Source of the DNA: Vulcanimicrobiota bacterium
Lineage (GTDB): Bacteria; Vulcanimicrobiota; JAJTBE01
Reading direction: 5' to 3'
Length of the DNA: 44,188 bases
Assembly (NCBI GenBank): GCA_021107945.1
Contig: JAIORV010000146.1
Coordinates: forward strand, 1 to 44,188
Shown: positions 32,493-40,386 of the stretch, in pieces
How positions within the stretch are numbered: position 1 is the first letter of the stretch
Layout: each line of letters begins with the position of its first letter
Made by a program: the position numbers and the translations under genes
Notes under the pieces: generated by a model
Database searches by the model: none
What the model was told of the DNA's origin: nothing
Seen by the model: the letters and a program-made list of their open reading frames with translations, nothing else

Positions 32493-33953
32493 ATGACAAT
32501 GAAACCGATCGCCAATATTGGAAGCGGGCAAGTAACCCCCGAGTTTTCCATAGGATCAACAAAAAAAGATGAAGCCGATATCGGTATTTCTGATAATTTT
32601 AAAAAGACCGGCAATCAATCTCTTAACCTGATAGATCCCGGCAAGATAAAAGGTTCGAACGTAACAAAAGCGGCAATGGGTACGGTATTTGCAGATATAA
32701 AGACCGGTGTAAACAAGTTATGGGAGAAAGACCTGGAAAAAATTGATGGGCCGGTCAGTCTTCAACCTGTCCTTTATGACAAACATATACATATTAATAG
32801 TGGGGGATTTACCCGAAAACTCGACATGGACGGAAATGAAATATGGAAAAAAGAAACCGGGGCGAGTGGATACCATACACCCGTTTTTGATAAAGAAGGA
32901 AACCTGTATGTCGTCGGGCAAAACGAGCTGATATCTCTGGATAAAGACGGTAACGGGAGATGGAAGAATAAAATCGGCAAACGAGGATGCTCACATGATC
33001 CTCTGATGGGACATGACGGAAAAATATATCTCATAGGCGATGACAACGAGGTCTCTTGTTATAATACAAACGGTAAAACGGAATGGACAAGAGTTGTAAA
33101 GGGAGCGCTATCCCATAAACCTTTCCTTGATAAAAACGGAATTCTTCATGTGGAAGCATCGGTGAAAGGTGGTTTCAGTTCATCAAGTTTAAAGCTTGAT
33201 ACGGGAAGGAAAGGCGAATCCCTGGGAGTTGAGCAATGTAAAACGCTTCATCATCTGACTGTTGATAAGAACGGAAATACTTACGGATTCAGGGGAGGAA
33301 AATTCAGGGTAACCGATCCCGGTGGCAAGGAATTATGGGCGGTTGATCTGCCCGGAGATACTCTCTCTTCATATCAGAAAATTGGACCCGACGGCAATTT
33401 ATATGTAAGAGTAAGGAACCATGCAATCATCTGCTTTGAGCCTGACGGGAAGGAAAAATGGCGTCTTGAGAACGATCAGAAAAACGAGCCTTTATCAGGA
33501 AGCTATGCCTGGGCAGATGACGGCACTTTCTATGTTACGGGTGACGGCGGAAACTGGAAATTATACGCCATTAACCCGGACGGCACAAAGAAATGGGTTC
33601 AGCAGGAAGATAAGCATATAAAAGATGTCAAGGTGGGACCCGACGGCACGATATTTACCGGCGGAGAAATGTATCCACTAAAGGCATATTCACCCGACAG
33701 CGGCAAGAGACAATGGAAGTTTGATGCATCACTTGCGTTTGGGGATAATTACAGCATAACCGATTCAAATGATATAATTGTCGCAACTGAAGACTGCAAA
33801 CTTATAAAGCTCCATTACACAACTCGTGAAGAAGCCATTCAAAAGCAGGTGAAAAAATCAATTACCAAAGCTGAAACTAAAGAAAACCTCAAGATAGAAA
33901 AAGGGGATAAATGGATTGACATAGGCGGAGTCAGGCTCAAGGTGAATAAATAA
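32493..33953 (+). CDS. PQQ-like beta-propeller repeat protein with shared C-terminal signature
   Basis: About residues 85-445 are propeller-like repeats with recurrent D-x-D-G-N and Trp motifs (LDMDGNEIWKKE, LDKDGNGRWKNK, NTNGKTEWTR, DPGGKELWAVD, EPDGKEKWRLE, NPDGTKKWVQ). The N-terminus (about 1-80) is polar, without a signal peptide, and has NFKKTGNQSLNLIDPGK, which loosely resembles the N-terminus of the protein at 4753-6135. The C-terminus KWIDIGGVRLKVNK matches that protein's end in 10 of 14 positions. GGAGG is 9 bases before the ATG. PQQ binding is not implied. It is a candidate secreted or surface binding protein using a non-classical route, which is an inference. Confidence 0.88.
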   Translation: MTMKPIANIGSGQVTPEFSIGSTKKDEADIGISDNFKKTGNQSLNLIDPGKIKGSNVTKAAMGTVFADIKTGVNKLWEKDLEKIDGPVSLQPVLYDKHIHINSGGFTRKLDMDGNEIWKKETGASGYHTPVFDKEGNLYVVGQNELISLDKDGNGRWKNKIGKRGCSHDPLMGHDGKIYLIGDDNEVSCYNTNGKTEWTRVVKGALSHKPFLDKNGILHVEASVKGGFSSSSLKLDTGRKGESLGVEQCKTLHHLTVDKNGNTYGFRGGKFRVTDPGGKELWAVDLPGDTLSSYQKIGPDGNLYVRVRNHAIICFEPDGKEKWRLENDQKNEPLSGSYAWADDGTFYVTGDGGNWKLYAINPDGTKKWVQQEDKHIKDVKVGPDGTIFTGGEMYPLKAYSPDSGKRQWKFDASLAFGDNYSITDSNDIIVATEDCKLIKLHYTTREEAIQKQVKKSITKAETKENLKIEKGDKWIDIGGVRLKVNK

Positions 33954-33965
33954 CGCAGTCCTGAC

Positions 33966-33997
33966 CTGTAGGAGGGACGTCCTCGTCCCGATAAACG
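33966..33997. repeat. GTAGGAG-type repeat with GGGACG hairpin between convergent genes
   Basis: CTGTAGGAGGGACGTCCTCG then TCCCGATAAACGG, with stem GGGACG / CGTCCC. It lies in the 67-bp gap between two convergent genes. There is no T-run, so it is more likely a dispersed repeat than a designed terminator. Confidence 0.6.
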
Positions 33998-34020
33998 GAT
34001 GACGAAAGCAGTTTCCCGTT

Positions 34021-35037
34021 TCACTTCTGGTATTTCTTTATCGCCCTGTTATGCTCCGCCAGGGATTTTGTGAATATATGACTTCCGTCATTCTTTTTAT
34101 CATTTCTCACATAATAAAGATAATCGGTCTTTTGGGAGTTGAGCACAGCTTTTATCGAGTCAAATCCGGGGTTTGCTATGGGACCCGGCGGAAGACCCCT
34201 GTATTTATATGTATTGTAAGGTGAATCAATCTCCAGATCGCTATATTTCAAGACAGGCTTGGTTTTCCCCAGGGCATATTGAACTGTGGCGTCGCATTGT
34301 AATAACATTCCCTTATTCAACCTGTTATAATAGACCGAGGCTATTACAGGCCTTTCAGAAGGAACCTGCGCCTCCCTCTCCACGAGAGATGCCAGGATAA
34401 CAACTTTGCTGAGCGACAGTTTTACGGGCAGACTTCCTTTTCTCTTTTTATATTCAGGCACAACAAGGCCGTTAAACTCTCCGATCATCCTCTCTACAAC
34501 ATCATCTGCGTTAAATCTTTTCGGGATATCGTATGTTTCAGGCAGGAGATAGCCTTCCAGGTTATTTGCATCCTTCCCGTTAACCTGATATTCTTTTGAT
34601 TTCGTTGCGGAGACAAAATCTTTTCTATTCAGAATCCCCTTCTTATCCAGGAGATCCGCAATTTGATTTATGGTAAGCCCCTCTGGAATTGTAACAAGCC
34701 TGAGCTTTCCATGCCCTTTTGTCAACTGGTGTAAGATTTCCATCATGTTTTTATTGGGATCGACGAGGTAATTCCCGGGTTTTATCTTTTTTTCGGAATT
34801 CGTAGTTCGAAGGACAATTCTAAAGAGAATTCCGTTTCTGATCAATCCGGCGTTTTCGAGGTTATTTGCAACAAGCCCCCCTGATGCGCCTTTAGGAACA
34901 TCAACCCGCACAGGTCCCTTACCCCCCATTGGCGTAAGAATATAATATGCGCTGTATGATGCGCCGGCGCCAAACGCGACAACGAGAAGAACGGCAATTA
35001 AAAATAAAAAGAATATAAATTTCAATAATTTTATCAT
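34021..35037 (-). CDS. mltG: Endolytic murein transglycosylase MltG (YceG-like)
   Basis: This enzyme cuts nascent peptidoglycan strands and so sets glycan length. The 338 residues have an N-terminal membrane helix (about 6-27), a LysM-like module (KGASGGLVANNLENAGLI, about 45-62), and the YceG catalytic domain. The catalytic Glu is in ILASLVEREAQVPSERP, followed by SVYYNRLNKGMLLQCDATVQ, YNTYKYRGLPPGPIANPG and the terminal NDGSHIFTKSLAEHN. The gene begins three bases after ruvX ends, the usual bacterial neighbour. The order on the minus strand is ruvX then mltG. Confidence 0.96.
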   Translation of the reverse strand: MIKLLKFIFFLFLIAVLLVVAFGAGASYSAYYILTPMGGKGPVRVDVPKGASGGLVANNLENAGLIRNGILFRIVLRTTNSEKKIKPGNYLVDPNKNMMEILHQLTKGHGKLRLVTIPEGLTINQIADLLDKKGILNRKDFVSATKSKEYQVNGKDANNLEGYLLPETYDIPKRFNADDVVERMIGEFNGLVVPEYKKRKGSLPVKLSLSKVVILASLVEREAQVPSERPVIASVYYNRLNKGMLLQCDATVQYALGKTKPVLKYSDLEIDSPYNTYKYRGLPPGPIANPGFDSIKAVLNSQKTDYLYYVRNDKKNDGSHIFTKSLAEHNRAIKKYQK

Positions 35038-35040
35038 GTA

Positions 35041-35484
35041 TTATTCATTATCCTGATTTCGTCTCAATCCTTCCATGTATTTCTGAAGAATTAGCGAAGC
35101 GGCCATTCCGTCAATAACTTGTTTCCTTTTTGACCTGCTCACATCCGCTTCAATAAGGAGTTTCTGCGCCTCAGCCGTCGTGAACCTTTCGTCAACAGTT
35201 TCGACAGGGATTGAGAGTAGATTCCTGAGGCGATCTACATACCGGCTCGCCATTTCCGCGGATTCTCCCATTGTTCCGTCAGTTTTAAAGGGAATTCCCA
35301 CAACAACCCCGGAAGTCTCCTTTTCTTCAATAACATCGACTATTTCCCGGACAGTTTTTTTGAAACCCTGACATTTTATAAATCCCGCCGGTGAAGCTGA
35401 GATCCCCAGGGGATCGCTTATTGCAAGTCCAATCCTTTTCTTGCCTATGTCAAGAGCGATAATTCTTCCAATTATTTTGGTCAT
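35041..35484 (-). CDS. ruvX: Putative pre-16S rRNA nuclease / Holliday junction resolvase-like RuvX (YqgF)
   Basis: The RNase H-like YqgF fold is clear: LDIGKKRIGLAISD at the start with its catalytic Asp, VVVGIPFKTDG in the middle, VDERFTTAEAQ and KQVIDGMAASLILQKY at the end. The longer frame to 35550 is rejected because the extra codons run into the GTAGGAG hairpin repeat; the ATG at 35484 gives 147 residues, close to the usual ~140-150. The Shine-Dalgarno is weak (GAAAGTGAAAAT). It acts in 16S rRNA maturation in E. coli, and resolvase activity has also been suggested. It shares an operon with mltG. A 43-bp copy of its start lies at 36175-36217. Confidence 0.95.
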   Translation of the reverse strand: MTKIIGRIIALDIGKKRIGLAISDPLGISASPAGFIKCQGFKKTVREIVDVIEEKETSGVVVGIPFKTDGTMGESAEMASRYVDRLRNLLSIPVETVDERFTTAEAQKLLIEADVSRSKRKQVIDGMAASLILQKYMEGLRRNQDNE

Positions 35485-35528
35485 AATATTTTCACTTTCA
35501 GAAAAGAAGCAAGCATTCAGTTCTTCCA

Positions 35529-35600
35529 TGTAGGAGTGGCATCTTGCCACGAAAATCGAGGCTGTCAGCCTCTCCTACAGCGAGAGGTCTGAATAGTTAC
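35529..35600. repeat. GTAGGAG-type dispersed repeat upstream of ruvX
   Basis: From TGTAGGAGTGGCATCTTGCC through GAGGCTGTCAGCCTC to CTACAG, ending GAGAGGTCTGAATAGTTAC. The last 47 bases are an inverted copy of 539-585, and the first ~50 match 21607-21658. From 35601 to 35783 nothing recognisable is present. Confidence 0.75.
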
Positions 35601-35783
35601 ATACCATTAATGCTGTCCAAACATCGTTATCTTGAACAGGACTTATACCAATTTGCGTTCAAGATGTCCTTTTCCCATCAAATATTTTCCTTTGTTTATC
35701 GGGATTGGGAAACCCCTCCTACAGTAAAAATGAATACTAAATGATATCACTCATAGATGCTTACTGTAATTCTGAATACCATC

Positions 35784-36096
35784 CATGAGACTATCCCCCG
35801 GCTTCAGCCGGGGGTTGGGCAAAGAAAAAACTTTTAACCGTTTCAACGGTTTACCCATCTTTCCAAACCCCATATTTCATCGCCCATTCTCTGTGTTCCT
35901 CTATAATTCGTTCATGACCATAAGTTTGAATCCAGATTCTCATATATGAATGTGATACCATTTAAATCATCTTCTTCCCAATTCATTAGTAAACCAAATT
36001 TCCTTCGGGAAGCCGTTAAAACGGCTAAATCCAATCTCAAAGAAGAGGGAGGTTATCTTTTTATGCCCCCAACTGAAGTTGGGGGTTAATCTCATG
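35784..36096. mobile_element. Palindrome-bounded element with CATGAGA inverted ends
   Basis: The outer ends are CATGAGACTA (35784-35793) and its near-complement TTAATCTCATG (36086-36096). Inside each end is a palindrome pair: 35795-35814 (stem CCCCCGGCT, loop TC) then 35836-35851 (stem AACCGTT, loop TC); and 36011-36026 (stem AGCCGTT, loop AA) then 36066-36085 (stem CCCCCAACT, loop GA). The mirror order suggests one element with two structured ends around a ~160-bp core. The core (about 35852-36010) has no supported gene. The arrangement recalls IS200/IS605 or REP-type units, but no transposase is seen. Confidence 0.65.
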
Positions 36097-36174
36097 AACA
36101 ATACATCGACAGAAGAAGGCCTCTTGCGTAAGTACTGTTATAATAAAAATATGTTTGATGTAAAATTGGACTTT

Positions 36175-36217
36175 ATAATTCTTCCGATTATTTTGGTCAT
36201 AACATTTTCACTTTTAG
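36175..36217 (-). pseudogene. Duplicated 43-bp fragment of the ruvX start
   Basis: Bases 36175-36217 match 35459-35501 at 40 of 43 positions. On the minus strand they still encode the first RuvX residues MTKIIGRII before leaving the match. The copy lies on the far side of the palindromic element at 35784-36096 and is followed, like the original, by a GGCTGTC...CCTCTCCTACAG repeat (36258-36280). It is too short to be functional. Confidence 0.75.
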
Positions 36218-36304
36218 TAATATTTCAACGCGGTAATAATGGGGAGCCATGAATATCTAGGCTGTCTGCCTCTCCTACAGTGCTAATCTTTCAAGAAATT
36301 TTTA

Positions 36305-36525
36305 AGACAACATCTGATTTTTAATCGGGTGGTAGAACGACGCCCCAAACATTTGGTATTTAACTGTTTTAAGCGGTTTCCCGGTTCTTTCTCACCCGTG
36401 GTTTTCCTTGTGTGTTCTTATTCCCGCTACACCATTAACCTTCAGAATCCGGAAGCCTCTGAAGAGGCTAAATCGGCGTGGTGAAGCCATTCTTCCTCCC
36501 ACCACAATAAATTGTGGTGTTGTCT
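36305..36525 (-). repeat. Palindromic repeat unit (AGACAACACC family), copy 2, inverted
   Basis: Bounded by AGACAACATC (36305-36314) and GGTGTTGTCT (36516-36525), 221 bp. Read on the minus strand it shows the same order as copy 1: CACCACAAT palindrome (36500-36519, loop AA), AGCCTCT palindrome (36454-36469), AACCGCTT...AACAGTT (36362-36378, imperfect) and a decayed CCCGATT...end. The middle is ~50 bp longer than copy 1. No gene is supported in 35485-36573. Confidence 0.75.
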
Positions 36526-36573
36526 TAAAATCAATCGTTGTGTTGTTATAAAAATCATTTTTCAATGCAAAAG

Positions 36574-37635
36574 TCACATCACCAACTCCAACCGGGATAA
36601 ATAATATTCCTTCCTGTCATGTGGTATAAATGCCGATTCGAAGCCATTTTTCACGACTTTTACAATTTCATCTTTTGAAAAACCAAACCTGTCCATTAAT
36701 AATCGGTATTCGCCAAGAACGTTACTCCCAAAAAGACCGGGGTCATCGGAATTCAAAGTGATCTTTACACCTGCATCAAACAGTTTCCTTAGTGGATGCT
36801 CTTCAATCGATGAATATACTCCTGTTCGAATATTACTCGTGGGGCAGACTTCGAGGGGAATCTGTTTGCGGACAAGATACCTGATAAGCTCCGGGTCTTC
36901 AATACTGCGGACACCATGTCCTATTCTATCGACTTTCAATTCCCTTATTGCCCCCCATACCGATTCGGGACCAGCCGCTTCGCCGGCATGGGCGCGTGTT
37001 CTAAATCCCAACTCCCTTGCCCTTTTGTAAACCTCCCGGTATGGTCCCGGTGGGAATCTATGCTCGCTTCCGCCTATATCAACGGCAACTATGTTCTGAT
37101 CCCCCATTTCCGCCATACTGTTTAATATTTCCATGCTTTTTTCCGGGCCATAATCCCGGACAAGATCAATAATAATCCTGTATTCAATCCCAAGCTTCTC
37201 CCCTACCCTTTTTCCGGCTTTGTTAATTGCATTCAGTATATCGAGAGAATCCATATTAAAATGTCTATCCGGGGGGAGGTTTATGGATATTTCAACATAA
37301 ACCACGCCGCAATTCCGTAGATCCTCAAGAACCTCTCCCGTCAATCTCTCCATATCCTCAGGTTCTCTTATTACATGCATACAAAGTATATATAATCTCA
37401 GGAAGTCCTCAAATTTTTCGAACCTGAAAGCTTCATCCAGGTTCTTATATTTATCAAGCTTTAGTTTTTGTATGAATCCACCGGGTTTCGCCGGAAAATT
37501 CACCGAGTATTTTCGCATGAGATCCTCAAGGGTTGATCTTCTTATCGCCCCAATCAAATGCAGGTGAAGCTCAGGTTTGGGGAGCATCCTGAGGAATTCA
37601 TCATTCGGTTTATTGTTGTTCATTATATGTTTCAT
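36574..37635 (-). CDS. add: Adenosine deaminase family protein
   Basis: This metal-dependent amidohydrolase-fold deaminase has the expected residues: PKPELHLHLIGAI (metal ligands), RTRAHAGEAAGPE (Glu and His), DRIGHGVRS, PLEVCPTSN, and TLNSDDPGLFG where the family usually has TDDP. About 350 residues matches the family. The open frame continues to 37698, but the extra codons (PQRPQRPQR) come from a CTTTGTGGT-type repeat, so the ATG at 37635 (or 37623) is preferred; no good Shine-Dalgarno is seen. It probably converts adenosine to inosine. 6-aminodeoxyfutalosine or methylthioadenosine deaminase cannot be excluded. It is 73 bp after recD2 on the same strand. Confidence 0.88.
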   Translation of the reverse strand: MKHIMNNNKPNDEFLRMLPKPELHLHLIGAIRRSTLEDLMRKYSVNFPAKPGGFIQKLKLDKYKNLDEAFRFEKFEDFLRLYILCMHVIREPEDMERLTGEVLEDLRNCGVVYVEISINLPPDRHFNMDSLDILNAINKAGKRVGEKLGIEYRIIIDLVRDYGPEKSMEILNSMAEMGDQNIVAVDIGGSEHRFPPGPYREVYKRARELGFRTRAHAGEAAGPESVWGAIRELKVDRIGHGVRSIEDPELIRYLVRKQIPLEVCPTSNIRTGVYSSIEEHPLRKLFDAGVKITLNSDDPGLFGSNVLGEYRLLMDRFGFSKDEIVKVVKNGFESAFIPHDRKEYYLSRLELVM

Positions 37636-37656
37636 AATAAAGAAAATTATATTTAA

Positions 37657-37687
37657 CCTTTGTGGTCTTTGTGGTCTTTGCGGTGAA
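37657..37687. repeat. CTTTGTGGT repeat fragment upstream of the deaminase
   Basis: Three iterations of TTTGTGGTC ending GCGGTGAA. It lies 22 bases before the deaminase start and reads in frame as PQRPQRPQR if the gene is extended, which shows why the longer start is misleading. Confidence 0.7.
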
Positions 37688-37708
37688 AAAAGCTGCAAAT
37701 TTCATATT

Positions 37709-39892
37709 CTATATCACCGACATTATCCTCTTTTTCAATGTCGTATTTCTCTCTTCAACGTGGGCGTTTTTTACTGCAATTGCAAGGGCTTTGGCCGATC
37801 CCACCAGGACTACAAGCTTCTTTGCTCTTGTAATTGCCGTGTAAAGTAGATTCCTTCGTAAAAGCACATAATGCCCTGTATATAGAGGCATCACAACTGC
37901 GGGGAATTCAGACCCCTGTGATTTATGCACCGTGCAGGCGTATGCGAGGACAATTTCATCGAGCTCGTTGAATTCATATTCCACATTGTTTCCGTCGAAG
38001 TTCACACTCATATTTTGTCCTGTGGGATCTATCCCCATTATGATCCCGATATCCCCATTAAATACTTCCTTCTCATAGTTATTTCTTATCTGCATCACCT
38101 TGTCACCCACACGGAAATCCCTTCCGAATACCGTCGCCTGGGTGGGGTTGGGGTTTTGCGCCTCCTGGAGTTTTTCGTTTAATATTCCTGCTCCCAGGAC
38201 TCTTTTTGCCATCGGCGATATAACCTGTACATCCCTCATAGGATCCAGGTGAAACCTCCCGGGTATGCGCTCGGTCACTGTTTTTATTATTACATCCTGA
38301 GCCTTCTCCGGATCTTCAACCCGAACAAAATAGAAATCCAGAAGCTTCGATTTATCCGATTCTGGTGTTATGGGAATTTCACCCCGGTTTACCCTATGAG
38401 CATTTTTAATAATTAAGCTTCCTTCTTTTTGGCGGAATATTTCGTTAAGTCTCGCCACGGGGATTCGATGCGATTCTATCAGGTCTTTCAGGACTGCGCC
38501 CGCTCCGACACTGGGAAGCTGATCTACATCTCCCACAAGAAGAACTGTCGCCTCCGGGGGAATCGCTACGAGAAGATCATAAAACAATGTTACATCAACC
38601 ATGGACATTTCATCGACAATCACACAATCTACAGGAAGTCTGCTTGAGCCGTCATATTCAAATTTATTCTCCCCGGGTTTGTATTTCAGGAGGCGGTGAA
38701 TTGTCTTCGCCTCCCTGCCTATTGCTTCAGACATTCTTTTCGCCGCACGCCCTGTGGGGGCGCAAAGGGAAATTTTCCACCCCGCTCTTTCCAGAATTGT
38801 TACGAGGGCAAGTAAAATCGTGGTCTTCCCTACCCCTGGTCCGCCTGTAATTATACTCACTTTATTTGACAGGGTAATTTTCAGGGCATTGGATTGGCTG
38901 TTTGACAACTTGATGTCAATCTTATCCTGAACCCATCTCAATGCCTTTTCAGGATCAATGGGAGGTTTGCATCGGAGAGTCTTCATTATTTCAACAAGAG
39001 CTGACGCAGATTTCATCTCACTGTAATAATAACGCTTTAAATAAATGTTATCATCCTCGAATTCCAATCGTTCCCCGGTGACCAATTTATCCAGAACTTC
39101 AATGAATATATTTTTAGGGATTTCAAGTCCGTCAACACATTTATCCTGAAGGTCTTTCATAGGCAAAAAGCAATGCCCGCTTTCCGCCGCCTTGTTTAGC
39201 ACATGAAAAATCGCCGCCCTCGCCCTGTGAGGCGAATCCATTTCAAATCCTATGTTCCTTGCTATGCCGTCGGCAACCTTGAATCCGATTCCCCATATAT
39301 CCTCGGCAAGACGGTATGGGTTCTCCTTCACTTTTTCCACCGCTGAGTCGCCATAAGTTTTGTATATCTTCACAGCCCTCGCCGGACCTACGCCATGTCC
39401 CTGGAGAAAAATCATGATATTCCGGATATTTTTCTGTTCTTTCCAGGCAGTGAGGATCATACCCGTTCGCTTCCTGCCGATTCCCGGGATTTCAAGAATC
39501 CTCTCCGTTTGATTCTCAATTACATCGAGCGTCTCCAGTCCGAATTTATCAACAAGCTTCCTCGCATAGACGGGACCTATGCCCTTTATAAGACCCGACC
39601 CCAGGTATTTCCTTATTCCCTCGATTGTCCCGGGTTTTAATTCCAGGTAAGAATCCGCCTGAAACTGGGAGCCATATTTGTTATGTTTACCCCATCTGCC
39701 GGTAAATTCCACGGAGCAACCGGGGTTCAAAGAGGCAATCTTGCCCACAACCGTTACCGGCTCCTTCTGCCCCCCAACAGTAAAGCGCGCAACGGTGAAG
39801 CCTGTCTTATCGGAATGAAAGACAATTTTATGTATTGTTCCTTTAAGTGTTGTTGTATTGTCCGAGTTGTTGTCGGATGTATTGTTTGTCAT
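37709..39892 (-). CDS. recD2: RecD2-type ATP-dependent DNA helicase
   Basis: A 5'-3' superfamily 1B helicase of 727 residues, the usual RecD2 size. It has the N-terminal OB-like region (LKGTIHKIVFHSDKTGFTVA), tandem helix-hairpin-helix motifs (IKGIGPVYARKLV, EIPGIGRKRTGMIL, WGIGFKVADGIA), Walker A ITGGPGVGKTT (about 347-357), CAPTGRAAKRM, Walker B VDEMSMVD, VGDVDQLPSVGAG, LNEIFRQ, and the C-terminal motif VHKSQGSEF...YTAITRAK. It acts in DNA repair or recombination without RecBC. ATG start; no strong Shine-Dalgarno. The deaminase gene lies downstream on the same strand. The 494-bp gap upstream of it is repeat-filled. Confidence 0.96.
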   Translation of the reverse strand: MTNNTSDNNSDNTTTLKGTIHKIVFHSDKTGFTVARFTVGGQKEPVTVVGKIASLNPGCSVEFTGRWGKHNKYGSQFQADSYLELKPGTIEGIRKYLGSGLIKGIGPVYARKLVDKFGLETLDVIENQTERILEIPGIGRKRTGMILTAWKEQKNIRNIMIFLQGHGVGPARAVKIYKTYGDSAVEKVKENPYRLAEDIWGIGFKVADGIARNIGFEMDSPHRARAAIFHVLNKAAESGHCFLPMKDLQDKCVDGLEIPKNIFIEVLDKLVTGERLEFEDDNIYLKRYYYSEMKSASALVEIMKTLRCKPPIDPEKALRWVQDKIDIKLSNSQSNALKITLSNKVSIITGGPGVGKTTILLALVTILERAGWKISLCAPTGRAAKRMSEAIGREAKTIHRLLKYKPGENKFEYDGSSRLPVDCVIVDEMSMVDVTLFYDLLVAIPPEATVLLVGDVDQLPSVGAGAVLKDLIESHRIPVARLNEIFRQKEGSLIIKNAHRVNRGEIPITPESDKSKLLDFYFVRVEDPEKAQDVIIKTVTERIPGRFHLDPMRDVQVISPMAKRVLGAGILNEKLQEAQNPNPTQATVFGRDFRVGDKVMQIRNNYEKEVFNGDIGIIMGIDPTGQNMSVNFDGNNVEYEFNELDEIVLAYACTVHKSQGSEFPAVVMPLYTGHYVLLRRNLLYTAITRAKKLVVLVGSAKALAIAVKNAHVEERNTTLKKRIMSVI

Positions 39893-39957
39893 GATGATTT
39901 AAATCCTGGAGTAATTGATTTTAAGTTGAGATTCGTTATTTTCCGTCGATAGTGGGA

Positions 39958-40104
39958 AGCCGCTGAAGCGGCTGGAGTGGGAAAGGTTGGTGGGTTCCTT
40001 CTGTTCCCCCGGTTAAAACCGGGGGTTAATCTCATGGGAGGTTTAAAAACCTCCGCTACCTTCTACGAGAACTCTTTATTCTCACTGGAGGTTTAAAAAC
40101 CTCC
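39958..40104. repeat. Palindrome cluster upstream of recD2
   Basis: Four 2-nt-loop palindromes: 39958-39973 (stem AGCCGCT, loop GA), 40006-40025 (stem CCCCCGGTT, loop AA) followed by TTAATCTCATG as at 36086-36096, then 40037-40054 and 40087-40104 (both GGAGGTTT-AA-AAACCTCC, followed by GCTACC). The first two look like one end of the CATGAGA-type element; its partner end is not seen here. Confidence 0.7.
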
Positions 40105-40148
40105 GCTACCGATAAAATTGGAGTCGGGAAATGAGAAGTGGGAAGCGG

Positions 40149-40376
40149 GATCCGGCCTCCGTGTCCTCCATGGCTTCGTGGTGAAAAAAACCGACCTCCG
40201 ACATCTGATCTGAGACTGTTGAATAAGTAATTTTTCACCGCAGAGAGCGCGGAGTTCGCAGAGGATAACCGGAGAAAAAATATTGATTTCTCTGTGTCCT
40301 CTGTGTCCTCTGTGGTGAATAAACAGATCCGGCCTCCGTGTCCTTTGTGGCTTCGTGGTAAAAATCCCGACCTCCG
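40149..40376. repeat. Direct repeat of ~50 bp around a CGCAGAG block
   Basis: GATCCGGCCTCCGTGTCCT, GGCTTCGTGGT and CGACCTCCG occur in the same order at 40149-40200 and 40326-40376. Between them (40233-40320) is CACCGCAGAG...CAGAGGATAACCGGAGAAAA...CTCTGTGTCCTCTGTGGTGAA, an interrupted inverted repeat that matches 29655-29717. No gene is supported in 39893-40386. Confidence 0.7.
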
Positions 40377-40386
40377 TTCTCCGATT

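Noticed and set aside
35485-35550. Longer RuvX N-terminus up to 35550
   Set aside because: The added codons lie in the GTAGGAG dispersed repeat and the shorter start already gives the normal family length.
35784-36525. Palindrome-rich region as a CRISPR array or tRNA cluster
   Set aside because: Palindromes differ in sequence and spacing, and no cloverleaf or CCA-type acceptor stem could be traced.
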